In this document: piece after piece, positions 36,245 through 44,634 of the stretch
Layout of the letters: every line of letters starts with the position of its first letter
How positions within the stretch are numbered: the stretch's first letter is position 1
Source of the DNA: Thiodiazotropha sp040793985
GTDB lineage: Bacteria > Pseudomonadota > Gammaproteobacteria > Chromatiales > Chromatiaceae
Length of the DNA: 64,000 nt
Reading direction: 5' to 3'
Assembly: GCA_040793985.1 (NCBI GenBank)
Contig: JBFNJI010000014.1
Coordinates: forward strand, 62,001-126,000
Notes under the pieces: generated by a model
The model's database searches: none
Told to the model about the DNA's origin: nothing
What the model saw: the letters and a program-made list of their open reading frames with translations, nothing else
Position numbers and translations under genes: made by a program

Positions 36245-37003
36245 TTACAGGCCTTTTGGCAACGTGCCCTTCTTGCGCAGAGTTCGGGTGCCTTGTTTGA
36301 CGATCCAGTCGGTCAGTAGATTATCTTGCCTCCCCCATTTCTTGATGAGTTCGATAACACGGTCTGGATGATCTCGGGAAACGTCATTAATGAGGTTGGC
36401 CACCGAGACACGCACATAGCGTGATGGGTCCGCCCGTAGCGGCGTGACAAGATGAAGTATCGGTTCCGGATTTTCAACGAAGAGCTGCAACTTCTTCGCC
36501 CATGGGAGCCGAGGGCGGACGCCCTCGCTAGCCAGCCGCCGAAGGTGAAGATTGGGCGAGGCTGCCCAGCTGCGCATGATGGTCAGCGTACGGTCCGGGT
36601 CGGACTCGATGTAGGGGCGCACAGCATATTCTGCCGTGTGGCGCTGAGTGATCTCAGCGCATAGCGACATTGATGTTTCGAAGTTCTCCAGACCGTGATC
36701 TTCTACAAGGCGCGCAACGGGCATCAGCCAATAGCCTTCGGTGAACATTCCAGTCTCGCCTTGAAGCGGAGGACCGAGAGAGTTGGTGAGGATCGCTGCG
36801 GCCGTCTCATAGTCTTGCGGAAGCCGAGCCCGCAACTGGTCGGCCATTAACTTGACTCGCGCTTTCAGTTCCAGCGTGGAGACCGTTGCTTCCACCTCGT
36901 CGGCATAACTCACAACATCGAAGCCGGAGTAGTTCCGTTTGACTGCTTCGCCAAGCCGGATGGCACAGTCACGGTCGAACCATTCTTTGAGTTTCTTGCT
37001 CAT
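36245..37003 (-). CDS. DNA alkylation repair protein, AlkC/AlkD-like HEAT-repeat glycosylase
   Basis: A 252-residue, all-helical protein with repeated helix pairs, of the ALK HEAT-repeat glycosylase fold. The later part reads TIMRSWAASPNLHLRRLASEG then RYVRVSVANLINDVSRDHP, where Trp/Arg/Asp residues line the DNA groove in family members. The role would be removal of alkylated bases from DNA. It lies 14 bases after the VOC gene, so they are one unit, divergent from a TetR gene. Confidence 0.8.
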   Translation of the reverse strand: MSKKLKEWFDRDCAIRLGEAVKRNYSGFDVVSYADEVEATVSTLELKARVKLMADQLRARLPQDYETAAAILTNSLGPPLQGETGMFTEGYWLMPVARLVEDHGLENFETSMSLCAEITQRHTAEYAVRPYIESDPDRTLTIMRSWAASPNLHLRRLASEGVRPRLPWAKKLQLFVENPEPILHLVTPLRADPSRYVRVSVANLINDVSRDHPDRVIELIKKWGRQDNLLTDWIVKQGTRTLRKKGTLPKGL

Positions 37004-37017
37004 CGTCTTGCCATCAA

Positions 37018-37443
37018 TTATGTTGGCAGCGCCTCCGGCTCGTAGCCACCCGCAAATTCTTCAGTGGGCGGGATCGGTTTGATCACGTCAAGCAGAACAC
37101 CATTAGGATCGCGATAAATCGCATGGCGCTGGCCGAAATCCTCGTCGCACAGGCTTTTGACCACGACCACCCCGGCTGCACGTAGTCGCGCATCTTCAGC
37201 GTCCACATCCTCGACTTCGAAGTTCAAGATAAGCCCGCGGGTCTCGCCGCGGCCTTCTTCGGGGATGGTCTCGTGATCGTATTGGAGAACAGCCAGGTTC
37301 ATGGCTTCATCATGTTCATTTTGCAAGTGAACGTACCAGTCGCTTTCAAAGAGAGCTTTGAAGCCAAAGTGACGTCGGTAAAAGTCGGTCGTGCCGGTGA
37401 CATCGCGCGTCTGGATGACAGGGTGAAATTGGGTGAAATGCAT
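37018..37443 (-). CDS. VOC-superfamily protein (glyoxalase / bleomycin-resistance-like)
   Basis: About 141 residues with the paired beta-alpha-beta-beta-beta units of VOC proteins: FHPVIQTRDVTGTTDFYRRHF at the N-terminus, then LILNFEVEDVDAEDARLRA and DPNGVLLDVIKP. The start at 37443 has a GGAG site seven bases upstream; the GTG at 37455 is less likely. Function is metal-dependent binding or chemistry on small molecules; the substrate is unknown. It shares control with the divergent TetR gene. Confidence 0.85.
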   Translation of the reverse strand: MHFTQFHPVIQTRDVTGTTDFYRRHFGFKALFESDWYVHLQNEHDEAMNLAVLQYDHETIPEEGRGETRGLILNFEVEDVDAEDARLRAAGVVVVKSLCDEDFGQRHAIYRDPNGVLLDVIKPIPPTEEFAGGYEPEALPT

Positions 37444-37464
37444 GGTGTTCTCCACTCAAAAATT

Positions 37465-37516
37465 AACATACAATGTGTTTGTAACATGATTTGAGATAAC
37501 ATACAATATGTATGTT
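37465..37516. promoter_or_regulatory. two TetR-type operators in divergent promoter
   Basis: A clear operator AACATAC-aatat-GTATGTT (37498-37516) is a perfect 7-bp inverted repeat. A second, imperfect copy AACATACAATGTGTTTGT lies at 37465-37482. Their spacing of 33 bases puts them on the same face of the helix. They sit between the VOC gene and the TetR gene and should control both. Confidence 0.65.
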
Positions 37517-37559
37517 AAATCCAAGTGGACAGATACCGAATTGCGAATGGCGGACCGAT

Positions 37560-38168
37560 ATGGCACAGAAAAGGCAACAACAATTGAAACCGAGAACGCA
37601 GGAGGAGCGCCGCGCCGAAACCCGCGCACGCCTGTTGGACGCAGCCAGAGCATTGTTCGTCGAACACGGCTTTGCGGAAACCGGAACCCCGCAGCTGGTA
37701 CACAGGGCCGGGGTCACGCGCGGCGCGCTTTATCATCATTTCGAAGATAAGCGGGATTTGTTTTATGCACTGGCCAGACGTGAGTCTCAGTCCGTCGCAG
37801 ACACAATTGTTGCGAAAACTAAAGACATCAATGACCCTGACGATGGACTGTTAGTTGGCACGCAAGCATATTTCGACGCGATGGCCGTGCCGGGACGCGC
37901 CCACCTCTTGTTGGCCGAAGCCCCGGCCGTGCTCGGGTATGGCATAGCCAAGGAACTGACCTATCTGCAGGGCGGAGACGCGCTTCGTCAAGGTTTGAGC
38001 GAGGCTATTCCGGACCTCGACCCGGTTGTACTGGCTTCTCTGTTCGATGTTCTTTCCGCGGCTTTCGATCGTGCTGCGCTTGCCATAGCAGAGGGCGAAG
38101 ATCGGAAGGGCTATGTTCAAGCACTTATGCTCCTGGTAGGGCGGCTGGTCGGAGACTCCGCACAATGA
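37560..38168 (+). CDS. TetR-family transcriptional regulator
   Basis: A 202-residue regulator with the N-terminal HTH (residues 15-60; LLDAARALFVEHGFAETGTP, then VTRGALYHHFEDKRDLFYAL) and a C-terminal helical ligand-binding domain. It is divergent from the VOC/AlkC-D pair and probably represses it and itself through the operators at 37465-37516. The ATG at 37560 is used; an upstream ATG at 37512 overlaps the operator. Confidence 0.9.
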   Translation: MAQKRQQQLKPRTQEERRAETRARLLDAARALFVEHGFAETGTPQLVHRAGVTRGALYHHFEDKRDLFYALARRESQSVADTIVAKTKDINDPDDGLLVGTQAYFDAMAVPGRAHLLLAEAPAVLGYGIAKELTYLQGGDALRQGLSEAIPDLDPVVLASLFDVLSAAFDRAALAIAEGEDRKGYVQALMLLVGRLVGDSAQ

Positions 38169-38464
38169 GATAAGAATACACACAAACTGGCAACTCGATA
38201 ACCGCGACAATTCAAGACTGGGGAAACCTGTGGATCTCTCGCAAAGCCGTCATTGGTGCGAGAGATAATAACAGCAGTACAGTCCGACATAGGCGTCGTT
38301 TAACTTGCTCGGACCTACCGACTGCAATGGGTCGGCTCCTGTCTGTTATGTGCCGGCAATATAAGGAAAGGCTAAACGTCTGAATTTGGATCTTACTCCG
38401 GACATCAGACTGAGTCGGATGTTTTCTGTTCAAAAATCTGGAAAGAAGCCTGCTTGAGATGTTC
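38169..38464. other. intergenic junction between cargo and maintenance genes
   Basis: About 300 bases after the TetR stop with no gene. It joins the cargo block to the DUF6573/RadC/STY4534 group. No RNA gene or mobile-element end is recognised. Confidence 0.4.
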
Positions 38465-38495
38465 CCCCCTGGCCATGATACGTATGGCCAGGGGG
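38465..38495 (-). terminator. strong 12-bp hairpin after DUF6573
   Basis: CCCCCTGGCCAT (38465-38476) pairs exactly with ATGGCCAGGGGG (38484-38495), 7-base loop. It lies 25 bases after the DUF6573 stop. On the plus strand a short T run (38502-38506) follows, so it could also end transcription from the TetR side. It is one of a series of hairpins after genes of this operon. Confidence 0.55.
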
Positions 38496-38520
38496 ATACG
38501 CTTTTTAAATCCAGTTGTTC

Positions 38521-38949
38521 TCAATCCTCGTTGGGAAACAGAATGGTAATGACCGGTTCACCGGCATCACCTGGTTCGACAATGAGCTTCAGTGTGACCA
38601 GCACCGCTTCGGTCGAGTGACCATCACGGGCTACCCGATACAGCTGGAACAGCAACCGGTCACCAGAATCTTTGGCGGTGCGTATGGCGTGGGACGCCAT
38701 ATACAGGACGTCCCAAAGCCTACCCGACTGATCCTGATGCACCTGCTGTTCACTGTCATCCTCGGTCCAGGCCACACAATCGGCCCAGACTGCAGATGTC
38801 AGCGCAACAGGCCATTTGAAACCAGCCTCACTGGCCATGGAACCCGCATCGATCAGTACACCGTCATCGATGGCCTGCGCACGGGTATAGGTTGAAATTA
38901 CTTCACCGAAAAATGCTTCGGCGGACTGTTCATTGGAAATGTTACTCAT
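38521..38949 (-). CDS. DUF6573-family ICE accessory protein
   Basis: A 142-residue acidic cytosolic protein: FFGEVISTYTRAQAIDDGVLID at the N-terminus and WADCVAWTEDD in the middle. It matches the small DUF6573 proteins of conjugative elements and plasmids; function unknown. The ATG at 38949 is chosen because AGGAGA precedes it. It is the last gene of the maintenance group. Confidence 0.8.
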   Translation of the reverse strand: MSNISNEQSAEAFFGEVISTYTRAQAIDDGVLIDAGSMASEAGFKWPVALTSAVWADCVAWTEDDSEQQVHQDQSGRLWDVLYMASHAIRTAKDSGDRLLFQLYRVARDGHSTEAVLVTLKLIVEPGDAGEPVITILFPNED

Positions 38950-38992
38950 GGGTATTCTCCTGTGATGGATAGACACCAGGTCACACCTCCTC

Positions 38993-39026
38993 CCCTGCCG
39001 GAGAAGATGATGCTTCCCCGGCAGGG
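38993..39026 (-). repeat. hairpin after radC
   Basis: CCCTGCCGG (38993-39001) pairs exactly with CCGGCAGGG (39018-39026). It lies 22 bases after the RadC stop. No T run follows on the minus strand, so transcript protection or attenuation is as likely as termination. Confidence 0.5.
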
Positions 39027-39047
39027 TTTGTAGAAAAGTGTTGGGCT

Positions 39048-39563
39048 TCAGAGCAGTCCTCGTTCCGCAAAAGAGACGCTTTCGCCAGCCGAGACCACAA
39101 AGTGGTCAAGCACCCGCACATCAACCAATGCAAGTGCGTCTTTCAGACGGCGGGTAATCGCCTCATCCGCATGACTTGGCTCAGCAACGCCCGACGGATG
39201 ATTGTGGAAAAAGACCATAGCGGCGGCATTCACCTCCATAGCCTGCTGCACCACGACCCGCGGATAAACCGAGGCGCCATCGATGGTGCCCTGGAACAGC
39301 TCACGCACAGCGATGATCCGGTGACGGTTATCAAGAAACAGACATCCGAAGACTTCGTTACGGTAGTCTGCCAGGCGCAGACGCAGGAAATTCCGCGTCT
39401 CGTCTGGTTTACTCAAAACCCTGCCGGCTCGATGTTTGATGGACAACACCTTCATCGCCAGTGTGATCACTGATTGCTTTTCCACATCGTTCAAGTCTGC
39501 TGGTTTCAAACCGGACAAACGGTCTTCTACCAGCGCCTCTACGGACGCATCCGTTTTCTTCAT
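39048..39563 (-). CDS. radC: RadC-family JAB-domain protein of the ICE
   Basis: A 171-residue JAB/MPN protein with the complete motif HNHPSGVAEPSHAD (HxH-x7-SxxD) and Glu upstream. Its length is about three-quarters of chromosomal RadC, lacking the N-terminal helix-hairpin-helix part, as usual for ICE and plasmid copies. ICE copies are often co-located with antirestriction and replication genes; the biochemical role is not settled. Confidence 0.9.
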   Translation of the reverse strand: MKKTDASVEALVEDRLSGLKPADLNDVEKQSVITLAMKVLSIKHRAGRVLSKPDETRNFLRLRLADYRNEVFGCLFLDNRHRIIAVRELFQGTIDGASVYPRVVVQQAMEVNAAAMVFFHNHPSGVAEPSHADEAITRRLKDALALVDVRVLDHFVVSAGESVSFAERGLL

Positions 39564-39630
39564 GACTGATCTCCTCAGGAAAAAGGGAGACCAGTCCCTC
39601 GGAGGAATGATCCCCCGATGGGTGGAAAAT

Positions 39631-39657
39631 GGCCGGGTAACGTGGTGTTACCCGGCC
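39631..39657 (-). repeat. hairpin after STY4534 gene
   Basis: GGCCGGGTAAC (39631-39641) pairs exactly with GTTACCCGGCC (39647-39657), 5-base loop, 10 bases after the stop of the STY4534 gene. No T tract follows in either direction. Confidence 0.5.
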
Positions 39658-39667
39658 AAACGTTGAG

Positions 39668-40072
39668 TTACGCCGCGTCTTCTTGTGCGGTGTAGAACGG
39701 TTGCCCGTCGACCTTGGCCCACGCAATGCGCAGTAGCCGTGCCTTCAGGCTGATACCGGTCTCGCCGGCCTTGTCCCCGTTCTTGAAGGTGAAGGACTCG
39801 GCAAAGAGATCACTGAGTGTGAAGCCAATCAGAACCTTCAGATTGCCCTCGACGGCCGGCATGAGCTGACGCACGATTTCCTGCGCCTGTTTGCCGGACA
39901 CGCGACACTCGAAATGCGTGTACTGGGCGTTATCGACACTGCCACGAAGGGCAGCGATGGTGATACTCAGGAAGGGCTCACCTTCCTTGGGCGTCACCTC
40001 CCGGACACGATTGAGATAACCGATGCCGGTGGTGTGAAGATCGAAATACTGCTTGGTTTCGTTGGTTGACAT
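39668..40072 (-). CDS. STY4534-family ICE replication-associated protein (DUF3577)
   Basis: A 134-residue protein with the DUF3577 core: YFDLHTTGIGYLNRVREV, then FLSITIAALRGS and THFECRVSG. This is an OB-fold-like, single-strand-DNA-binding-type pattern. Members are in the replication/maintenance module of SPI-7-like ICEs. It follows ParM here, where topB often lies in relatives. Confidence 0.85.
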   Translation of the reverse strand: MSTNETKQYFDLHTTGIGYLNRVREVTPKEGEPFLSITIAALRGSVDNAQYTHFECRVSGKQAQEIVRQLMPAVEGNLKVLIGFTLSDLFAESFTFKNGDKAGETGISLKARLLRIAWAKVDGQPFYTAQEDAA

Positions 40073-40116
40073 AGCACTTGCTCCTTAGAGGTTAAAAACT
40101 CCCGGAACAAGCGCGC

Positions 40117-40144
40117 CCCTGACGGGAATGCTTGCCCGGCAGGG
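40117..40144 (-). repeat. hairpin in the ParM-STY4534 gap
   Basis: CCCTGACGGG (40117-40126) pairs with CCCGGCAGGG (40135-40144) with one mismatch. It shares the CCCTG-CGG theme of the hairpin at 38993-39026. Confidence 0.45.
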
Positions 40145-40241
40145 TGAATGAAATGGAATCAGGTTCCACTCTCTTGAGATAGGACCGACGACAGAAAACT
40201 GCCGCTGTACACCGATTGCACGGCCCGACGGTGCCTCGACT

Positions 40242-40260
40242 GTCACTGAACCGCAGTGAC
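40242..40260 (-). repeat. hairpin after parM
   Basis: GTCACTG-aaccg-CAGTGAC is a perfect 7-bp hairpin starting 29 bases after the ParM stop, in the same place as the hairpins after the neighbouring genes. Confidence 0.5.
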
Positions 40261-40289
40261 GACGGATAAAACCAGTAAAAGGAATACAA

Positions 40290-41312
40290 TCAGGCCGCAT
40301 CTGAGGCCTCGCAGACATAGCGTAGGTATTTGAGCATGCCGCGCGCATTGGCAAATGCTGGATGTTCGGCAATTGTCTGGTGCGGGAACCAGTTGGCGAT
40401 GTGTTTCGACAGTGCCACGGTCCCACCACCGACGAACAGGACACGGTCCAGTTCCATGCCTAACCCCAGTTGCCTGCGGGTCTCGTCATGAATGCGTTCC
40501 ACGACCTCGCGCATGGCAGCCTCAACCAGTGCGGCAACATCGTGCTCCTTACCTTGCAGACGAACAATCTTGTGTTCCACTGCACGTGAAACCAGTTGCT
40601 CGCTCAGCGTCTCCAGATCAAAGCGTTCCTGGATACCATCGGCCACGCTTTGTTTCACGTTCAACATTCCACACTGCAGCGAGCCGGATGAGGCATGCAA
40701 GATGCCCTGGTCCTTTACCACGACATAGTCCGTCGTGCGTCCACCGATGTCGACGATAGCAACCGGCACGGAGACACGATCTGCATCGAGGGTAACGCCA
40801 TCCTCCAGTTCGACGATCACGTAGTCATACCAGGCGGCCAAGGCCTCCGGGATAACCTCATGAAACGCTATGCCTGCTGGCAGCACACCAGAAAGTGGGC
40901 GAACTGTCTGCTTGAGGCTGTCGCGCTTCCGGGCAATGGTTTCCTGCCGATGTTCGCCACTCTTGCGGTAGAAGGTGCTAACAGGCAAACCGGAGACAGC
41001 ATGCACACTCTTTCCGGCAAGTCCGGCCTGTTGCAGGGCGTGCTGAACAACTGCTCGGTTCAGACCAGACCACGGGTAGCCTTCAAAATGCGTAGCCGCA
41101 CCGTCTAAGGCACCAACCGAATACACGGTATCTTCTGTCTCGTACTCAGAGATGCGTTGTTCGGCCTCATGGATCCAGGTCACACCGGACTGGCCCACGC
41201 GAGCACGTGAAGGAATCGCGAGTAACCGGCCATCCGGAAGTGCGATCTTGGTGAATGCATAGCCATCGTCGAGGCCTACCGGGATGGGATTTATTGAGCT
41301 TGCGTCAGCCAT
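40290..41312 (-). CDS. parM: ParM/StbA-like actin-family segregation ATPase
   Basis: A 340-residue actin-fold protein with phosphate-1 motif VGLDDGYAFTKIAL, phosphate-2 motif IVDIGGRTTDYVVV and adenosine motif VLFVGGGTVALSKHI. ParM polymerises into filaments that push plasmid copies apart. The presence of an actin-type segregation gene in an ICE of this class is noticeable because the usual ParA is missing. The small gene upstream may encode the ParR-like adapter. Confidence 0.88.
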   Translation of the reverse strand: MADASSINPIPVGLDDGYAFTKIALPDGRLLAIPSRARVGQSGVTWIHEAEQRISEYETEDTVYSVGALDGAATHFEGYPWSGLNRAVVQHALQQAGLAGKSVHAVSGLPVSTFYRKSGEHRQETIARKRDSLKQTVRPLSGVLPAGIAFHEVIPEALAAWYDYVIVELEDGVTLDADRVSVPVAIVDIGGRTTDYVVVKDQGILHASSGSLQCGMLNVKQSVADGIQERFDLETLSEQLVSRAVEHKIVRLQGKEHDVAALVEAAMREVVERIHDETRRQLGLGMELDRVLFVGGGTVALSKHIANWFPHQTIAEHPAFANARGMLKYLRYVCEASDAA

Positions 41313-41372
41313 ATATTTTTAATCCTCTGATTCGTTATCGAGTATGTTTGTTGGTTGCCTGCGCTTGATCAT

Positions 41373-41732
41373 TCACTGGCCCATCACCTTGCCCATGACA
41401 CCACTAAGCGCCGCAAAGGGTTTAGTACCCTCCGTGGCCGACATTGGCTCAGCGTTCACAACCGCAGGCACCGATTCAGGAAGTCCGGCAGTCCTTCGCG
41501 GCGACCGGGGCATCGACTTCGTAAATGCCGCAGTCGAATCGCGTTTCGTATCGTCAGATGTACTGCGTAGCGATTCGATCTCGGATCTAAATCCCTGAAC
41601 CAGCAACCCACGCAACCATTCCTGCCGGCGGTTAGCCGGCACTTGTCTGTGTCGGTTCAGCAGGACGGATTCCAGCGCCACACGAGGATCAAGCTGTATG
41701 GTGACTCGGATTCCAGGTTGTGCTTTTGCCAT
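41373..41732 (-). CDS. small basic protein upstream of parM, ParR-like candidate
   Basis: A 119-residue protein with an N-terminal ribbon-helix-helix-like stretch (IRVTIQLDPRVALESVLL, then RRQEWLRGLLVQGF) and a low-complexity Pro/Ser tail. ParR and StbB adapters bind DNA through such a fold and the ParM filament through the C-terminus. It lies 60 bases before parM. The role is inferred from size, fold and position. Confidence 0.7.
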   Translation of the reverse strand: MAKAQPGIRVTIQLDPRVALESVLLNRHRQVPANRRQEWLRGLLVQGFRSEIESLRSTSDDTKRDSTAAFTKSMPRSPRRTAGLPESVPAVVNAEPMSATEGTKPFAALSGVMGKVMGQ

Positions 41733-41812
41733 GACAAGACGGCCCCACTGACTTCAAACAAGCTCAGGATTATGGAGACACGTACCTGGCACACCAGAGG
41801 AAACCCGACACA

Positions 41813-42586
41813 TCACGTGTCGTCGTTTTCGTCAGAGGAAGGAGTTGTGGTCGGTGTGGAGGGTGCGGAATGCAGTCCGAGGTTCCTGGAGAATCCTGAT
41901 GACAAATGACGTTGAGTTGGCGCCATCGGTGCACGACGTTTGCCACTCAATACTTCATCGGGGACTACTCCCATGAACTGGACAGCCTGTGTATTTTTGT
42001 CGTTGTCTTTCTGGACATCGGATCGCTCGATGCGCAGAAAGCGATAACCTTGGGGAATCATGAACAGACCGCGAATCTTGCGTGCGCCCAACTCTATGAC
42101 ATGGTCGCGTGATGCACGGTCCAGCACACCGATGTGGCCGGCGGTCAGCGCTGCACAAACCAGGGTATCGTATGTCGATACGAGGCGTGCGGCCTGATAA
42201 GCATAGGGATTCGCGAACTGTAGAGGCATCCGGTAGGGTCGCTCAGACTCAGCGACCGCGACCTCTATCGAACCCATCTGGGTCAACCGCTCATCCAGAT
42301 CCCGCTGGAGACGCAGGAATAGCGCCTCCCGCTCCTCAATGGCTTCATGTACTTTGATTAGCCACCAGTCTGCGTATGGATCACCATTGCGCGACGCCTG
42401 CCAGATCAGTCGCAGCCGCTCAGCGAAGAGCCCCAGGCCAATGATCGGCGATTGTCCTTTCGTGCCGTTTCGACCACGAATAAGCCGACGCGCCTGGTTC
42501 GTCTGCAGCGTCAGCCAGACCTGGCCACGCAGTGGACCCAGTTTGTCGGCATCGGCCGGTTTGGGGATCGGGTTTTCCGTGGTCAT
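41813..42586 (-). CDS. ICE protein PFL_4669 family (TIGR03761)
   Basis: About 257 residues. The family core reads LRGQVWLTLQTNQARRLIRGR, then DPYADWWLIKVHEAIEE and ARKIRGLFMIPQGYRFL. It is a conserved cytosolic protein of the ICE maintenance/replication module, with no known reaction. The ATG at 42586 begins the family sequence; the open frame extends to 42664. A Pro/Thr/Ser-rich tail closes it. Confidence 0.85.
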   Translation of the reverse strand: MTTENPIPKPADADKLGPLRGQVWLTLQTNQARRLIRGRNGTKGQSPIIGLGLFAERLRLIWQASRNGDPYADWWLIKVHEAIEEREALFLRLQRDLDERLTQMGSIEVAVAESERPYRMPLQFANPYAYQAARLVSTYDTLVCAALTAGHIGVLDRASRDHVIELGARKIRGLFMIPQGYRFLRIERSDVQKDNDKNTQAVQFMGVVPDEVLSGKRRAPMAPTQRHLSSGFSRNLGLHSAPSTPTTTPSSDENDDT

Positions 42587-42717
42587 AGGTTGTCGGGTTC
42601 CCCCTCTGTCGATAGAGTTGCATGAGTTTGCGCGTATAAACGCATGCGCACTCGTTATGAACAAGGAAAAACCCCGTCGACAAATGGGAGGGTTCTGTAA
42701 TGAGTTGGAATTTCGAC

Positions 42718-42740
42718 AGGTGATTCCAGTGGAATCACCT
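42718..42740. promoter_or_regulatory. perfect 23-base palindrome (operator or parS-like)
   Basis: AGGTGATTCCA (42718-42728) and its exact complement TGGAATCACCT (42730-42740) flank one central base. It sits between the STY4528 stop and the TIGR03761 start. A one-base centre is unsuited to an RNA hairpin and fits a protein-binding DNA site, such as a ParB site or an operator. Confidence 0.6.
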
Positions 42741-42750
42741 AAGGGAGGCT

Positions 42751-44037
42751 TTATGTCTCGTTAGGTTCGGATGATGGCCCCTTATCTATTGGCATTCCCA
42801 ACGCCTTCCGCATTTCATCCATCCGTACTTTTGCCAGCGCCATGCGCTTCTGGCGTTGTTCCTCAGTCTCCTTCGGTTCCGTGGCTGTGTCTTGGCGTGC
42901 TACCTGTTGACGCTGAATCTCCCGCGCGTGCCGGGCATCCCGTACCTTGATGCCGAGATTGGGCACAAACTCGCCGGATTTCATCCGTTCACAGAGACGG
43001 AACAGGAAGCTGATCTCGTCATAGACCGGTTTCATACCCTTTTGCTCGGCCTGGAACCGTCCCTCCAGCTCATCAAGAATCGGCTGGCGATCCGCTGGGG
43101 CGAGTTTGGAAAGATAGCGGTTTGCGATGTCTCGCTGGTTTTCGCCCAGACGCCGCGGATATACCAGCGGCTCACCATGCTCACCGACATGCATAAATTT
43201 CGACGCATCTTCACCAGAAGTAGTAGTTGTTGTTTTTTTATTATTACTACTACTACAACCTGAGTTCGATTTATGTGCATTCGATTTTTGAACTCGGGTC
43301 TCAACCGAGTTCGAATTTTGGTCACGGTGATCCCGCGCCTGACTGTTGCCCATAGAATCTTGACGAATCTGCTGGATAGCATCGCGGGTAAACGAGAAGA
43401 ACCGGCGTAGTCCTTCGTTACCTGTGCTCACCGCTGACTGTAACCGCCGTTCGATTGGATGCTCCAGGGCGCATACGTCACGCCCGCCCCTGACATCCTC
43501 TTCAATGGACGCCAACACGCCCTTGGCCACGGTACGCACCCGGGCATGACCATGGCTCACGGCCTTGTTCAGAAAGGCCATGTAGTCGCCATCCAGGTGA
43601 ATCACATCGGCAAGTGGCAGGGGCTCATCATGCAGTGCATAGACGTTACCGCGAAACCGTCCGCTCGCTTTACGCATACGTCCACAGAGGGTCAACCAGC
43701 GCGAGGCACGCAGGATGGCAATCGCACGGGCTATCGTAGAACGCGATGAAACATTGGCCAGGCGGGAAATGGTTTCATAACTCGGAAAAGCGGCATTAGC
43801 CCCTGTCTCCCGAACCGCCAACATGATGACCATCCACACCAGTTTGTCGACTGGCTCGAGTACCGGATCGCGGATTACCGCAGTGGGAAAAGACTGGTGC
43901 CGGTTTCCGAGGAAAAGGACCGTGTCGGCAGCACCGCCATCGCGTGATGCCTCCACACGAGCGATGGTGGCCTTGATCAGTTTGTCGAGGGCGAGTGTTT
44001 CCGGACGAATGACGCCTGTCTGCTCATCCATCATCAC
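42751..44037 (-). CDS. STY4528-family pathogenicity-island replication protein
   Basis: A 428-residue protein with an N-terminal winged-helix region (AFPSYETISRLANVSSRST) typical of replication initiators, a helical centre, a low-complexity linker and a conserved C-terminal domain (FLFRLCERMKSGEFVPN). The linker is encoded by triplet-like repeats (43218-43256). Members are found in the replication module of SPI-7-like ICEs. The start is one of three adjacent codons, GTG-ATG-ATG, at 44037-44029, after an AGGTAGG site. Confidence 0.85.
   Translation of the reverse strand: MMMDEQTGVIRPETLALDKLIKATIARVEASRDGGAADTVLFLGNRHQSFPTAVIRDPVLEPVDKLVWMVIMLAVRETGANAAFPSYETISRLANVSSRSTIARAIAILRASRWLTLCGRMRKASGRFRGNVYALHDEPLPLADVIHLDGDYMAFLNKAVSHGHARVRTVAKGVLASIEEDVRGGRDVCALEHPIERRLQSAVSTGNEGLRRFFSFTRDAIQQIRQDSMGNSQARDHRDQNSNSVETRVQKSNAHKSNSGCSSSNNKKTTTTTSGEDASKFMHVGEHGEPLVYPRRLGENQRDIANRYLSKLAPADRQPILDELEGRFQAEQKGMKPVYDEISFLFRLCERMKSGEFVPNLGIKVRDARHAREIQRQQVARQDTATEPKETEEQRQKRMALAKVRMDEMRKALGMPIDKGPSSEPNET
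43218..43318. repeat. triplet repeat and clustered GAGTTCGA/GAACTCG motifs inside STY4528 gene
   Basis: This stretch encodes the Asn/Ser/Thr-rich linker. It has tandem triplets (43218-43256) and, next to them, GAGTTCGATTT (43261), ATTCGATTTTT (43279), GAACTCGG (43290) and GAGTTCGAATTTT (43307). The clustering of related motifs suggests iteron-like DNA sites inside a coding sequence. Confidence 0.4.
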
Positions 44038-44629
44038 CTACCTGAGCGGCACCATCGTCATTCTGGCCGGTCAGGTTTCCGTACTGTGCCCATCGCTGGG
44101 TCAGGTTCCAGATGGCGCGCATCGGCACCCCGGTCTCCCGGTGGAGTTCCAGGTAATCCTTGGGCGCGAGTAATCCAGTTGTCTCCCCATCGACCCGGCT
44201 CGACCAGGCCTGCCAGAGTCGGTGGGAACTTTCCTCATCGGCTTCGGGGGGACGCCCGACCGAAGGACTCACAGACAGAGTACGCCTTAGCCGACCGTAA
44301 TCACGGGCATTCAATCCGAACAGGATCAACAGCATCTCATGCGGCGCATCGGCTGCGATCAGCAACTGTAGGGTTTCTTCCGATTCGCGCTGCACCCGCA
44401 GGTGATCGATCATCGGCCAGTACACCTGCCGATTCAGGGCGATATCCAAACAGTGGGCACGAAGCGATTCAACACGGTACAGGTCCGAGACGTTCATCTC
44501 CCGCAGAGCCTCGATCTCACGTGGACCGAATTTCATGTTTTGCAGGGCCACGTGGTCCCCTTCTGCCAGGCAGCGAATGGCATACATCAGTACAGCGGTG
44601 ACCAGATCGGATTCCTTCGTGCTTTCCAT
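44024..44629 (-). CDS. DUF2857-family ICE protein
   Basis: A 201-residue, largely helical protein. The core LTRHLLGF-like family pattern appears as APHEMLLILFGLNARDYGRLR, followed by PSVGRPPEADEE. DUF2857 is present next to STY4528 in SPI-7-like ICEs and may regulate transfer, with FlhC-like features noted for relatives. It overlaps STY4528 by 14 bases and follows ParB by 5. Confidence 0.85.
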   Translation of the reverse strand: MESTKESDLVTAVLMYAIRCLAEGDHVALQNMKFGPREIEALREMNVSDLYRVESLRAHCLDIALNRQVYWPMIDHLRVQRESEETLQLLIAADAPHEMLLILFGLNARDYGRLRRTLSVSPSVGRPPEADEESSHRLWQAWSSRVDGETTGLLAPKDYLELHRETGVPMRAIWNLTQRWAQYGNLTGQNDDGAAQVGDDG

Positions 44630-44634
44630 CGCCT

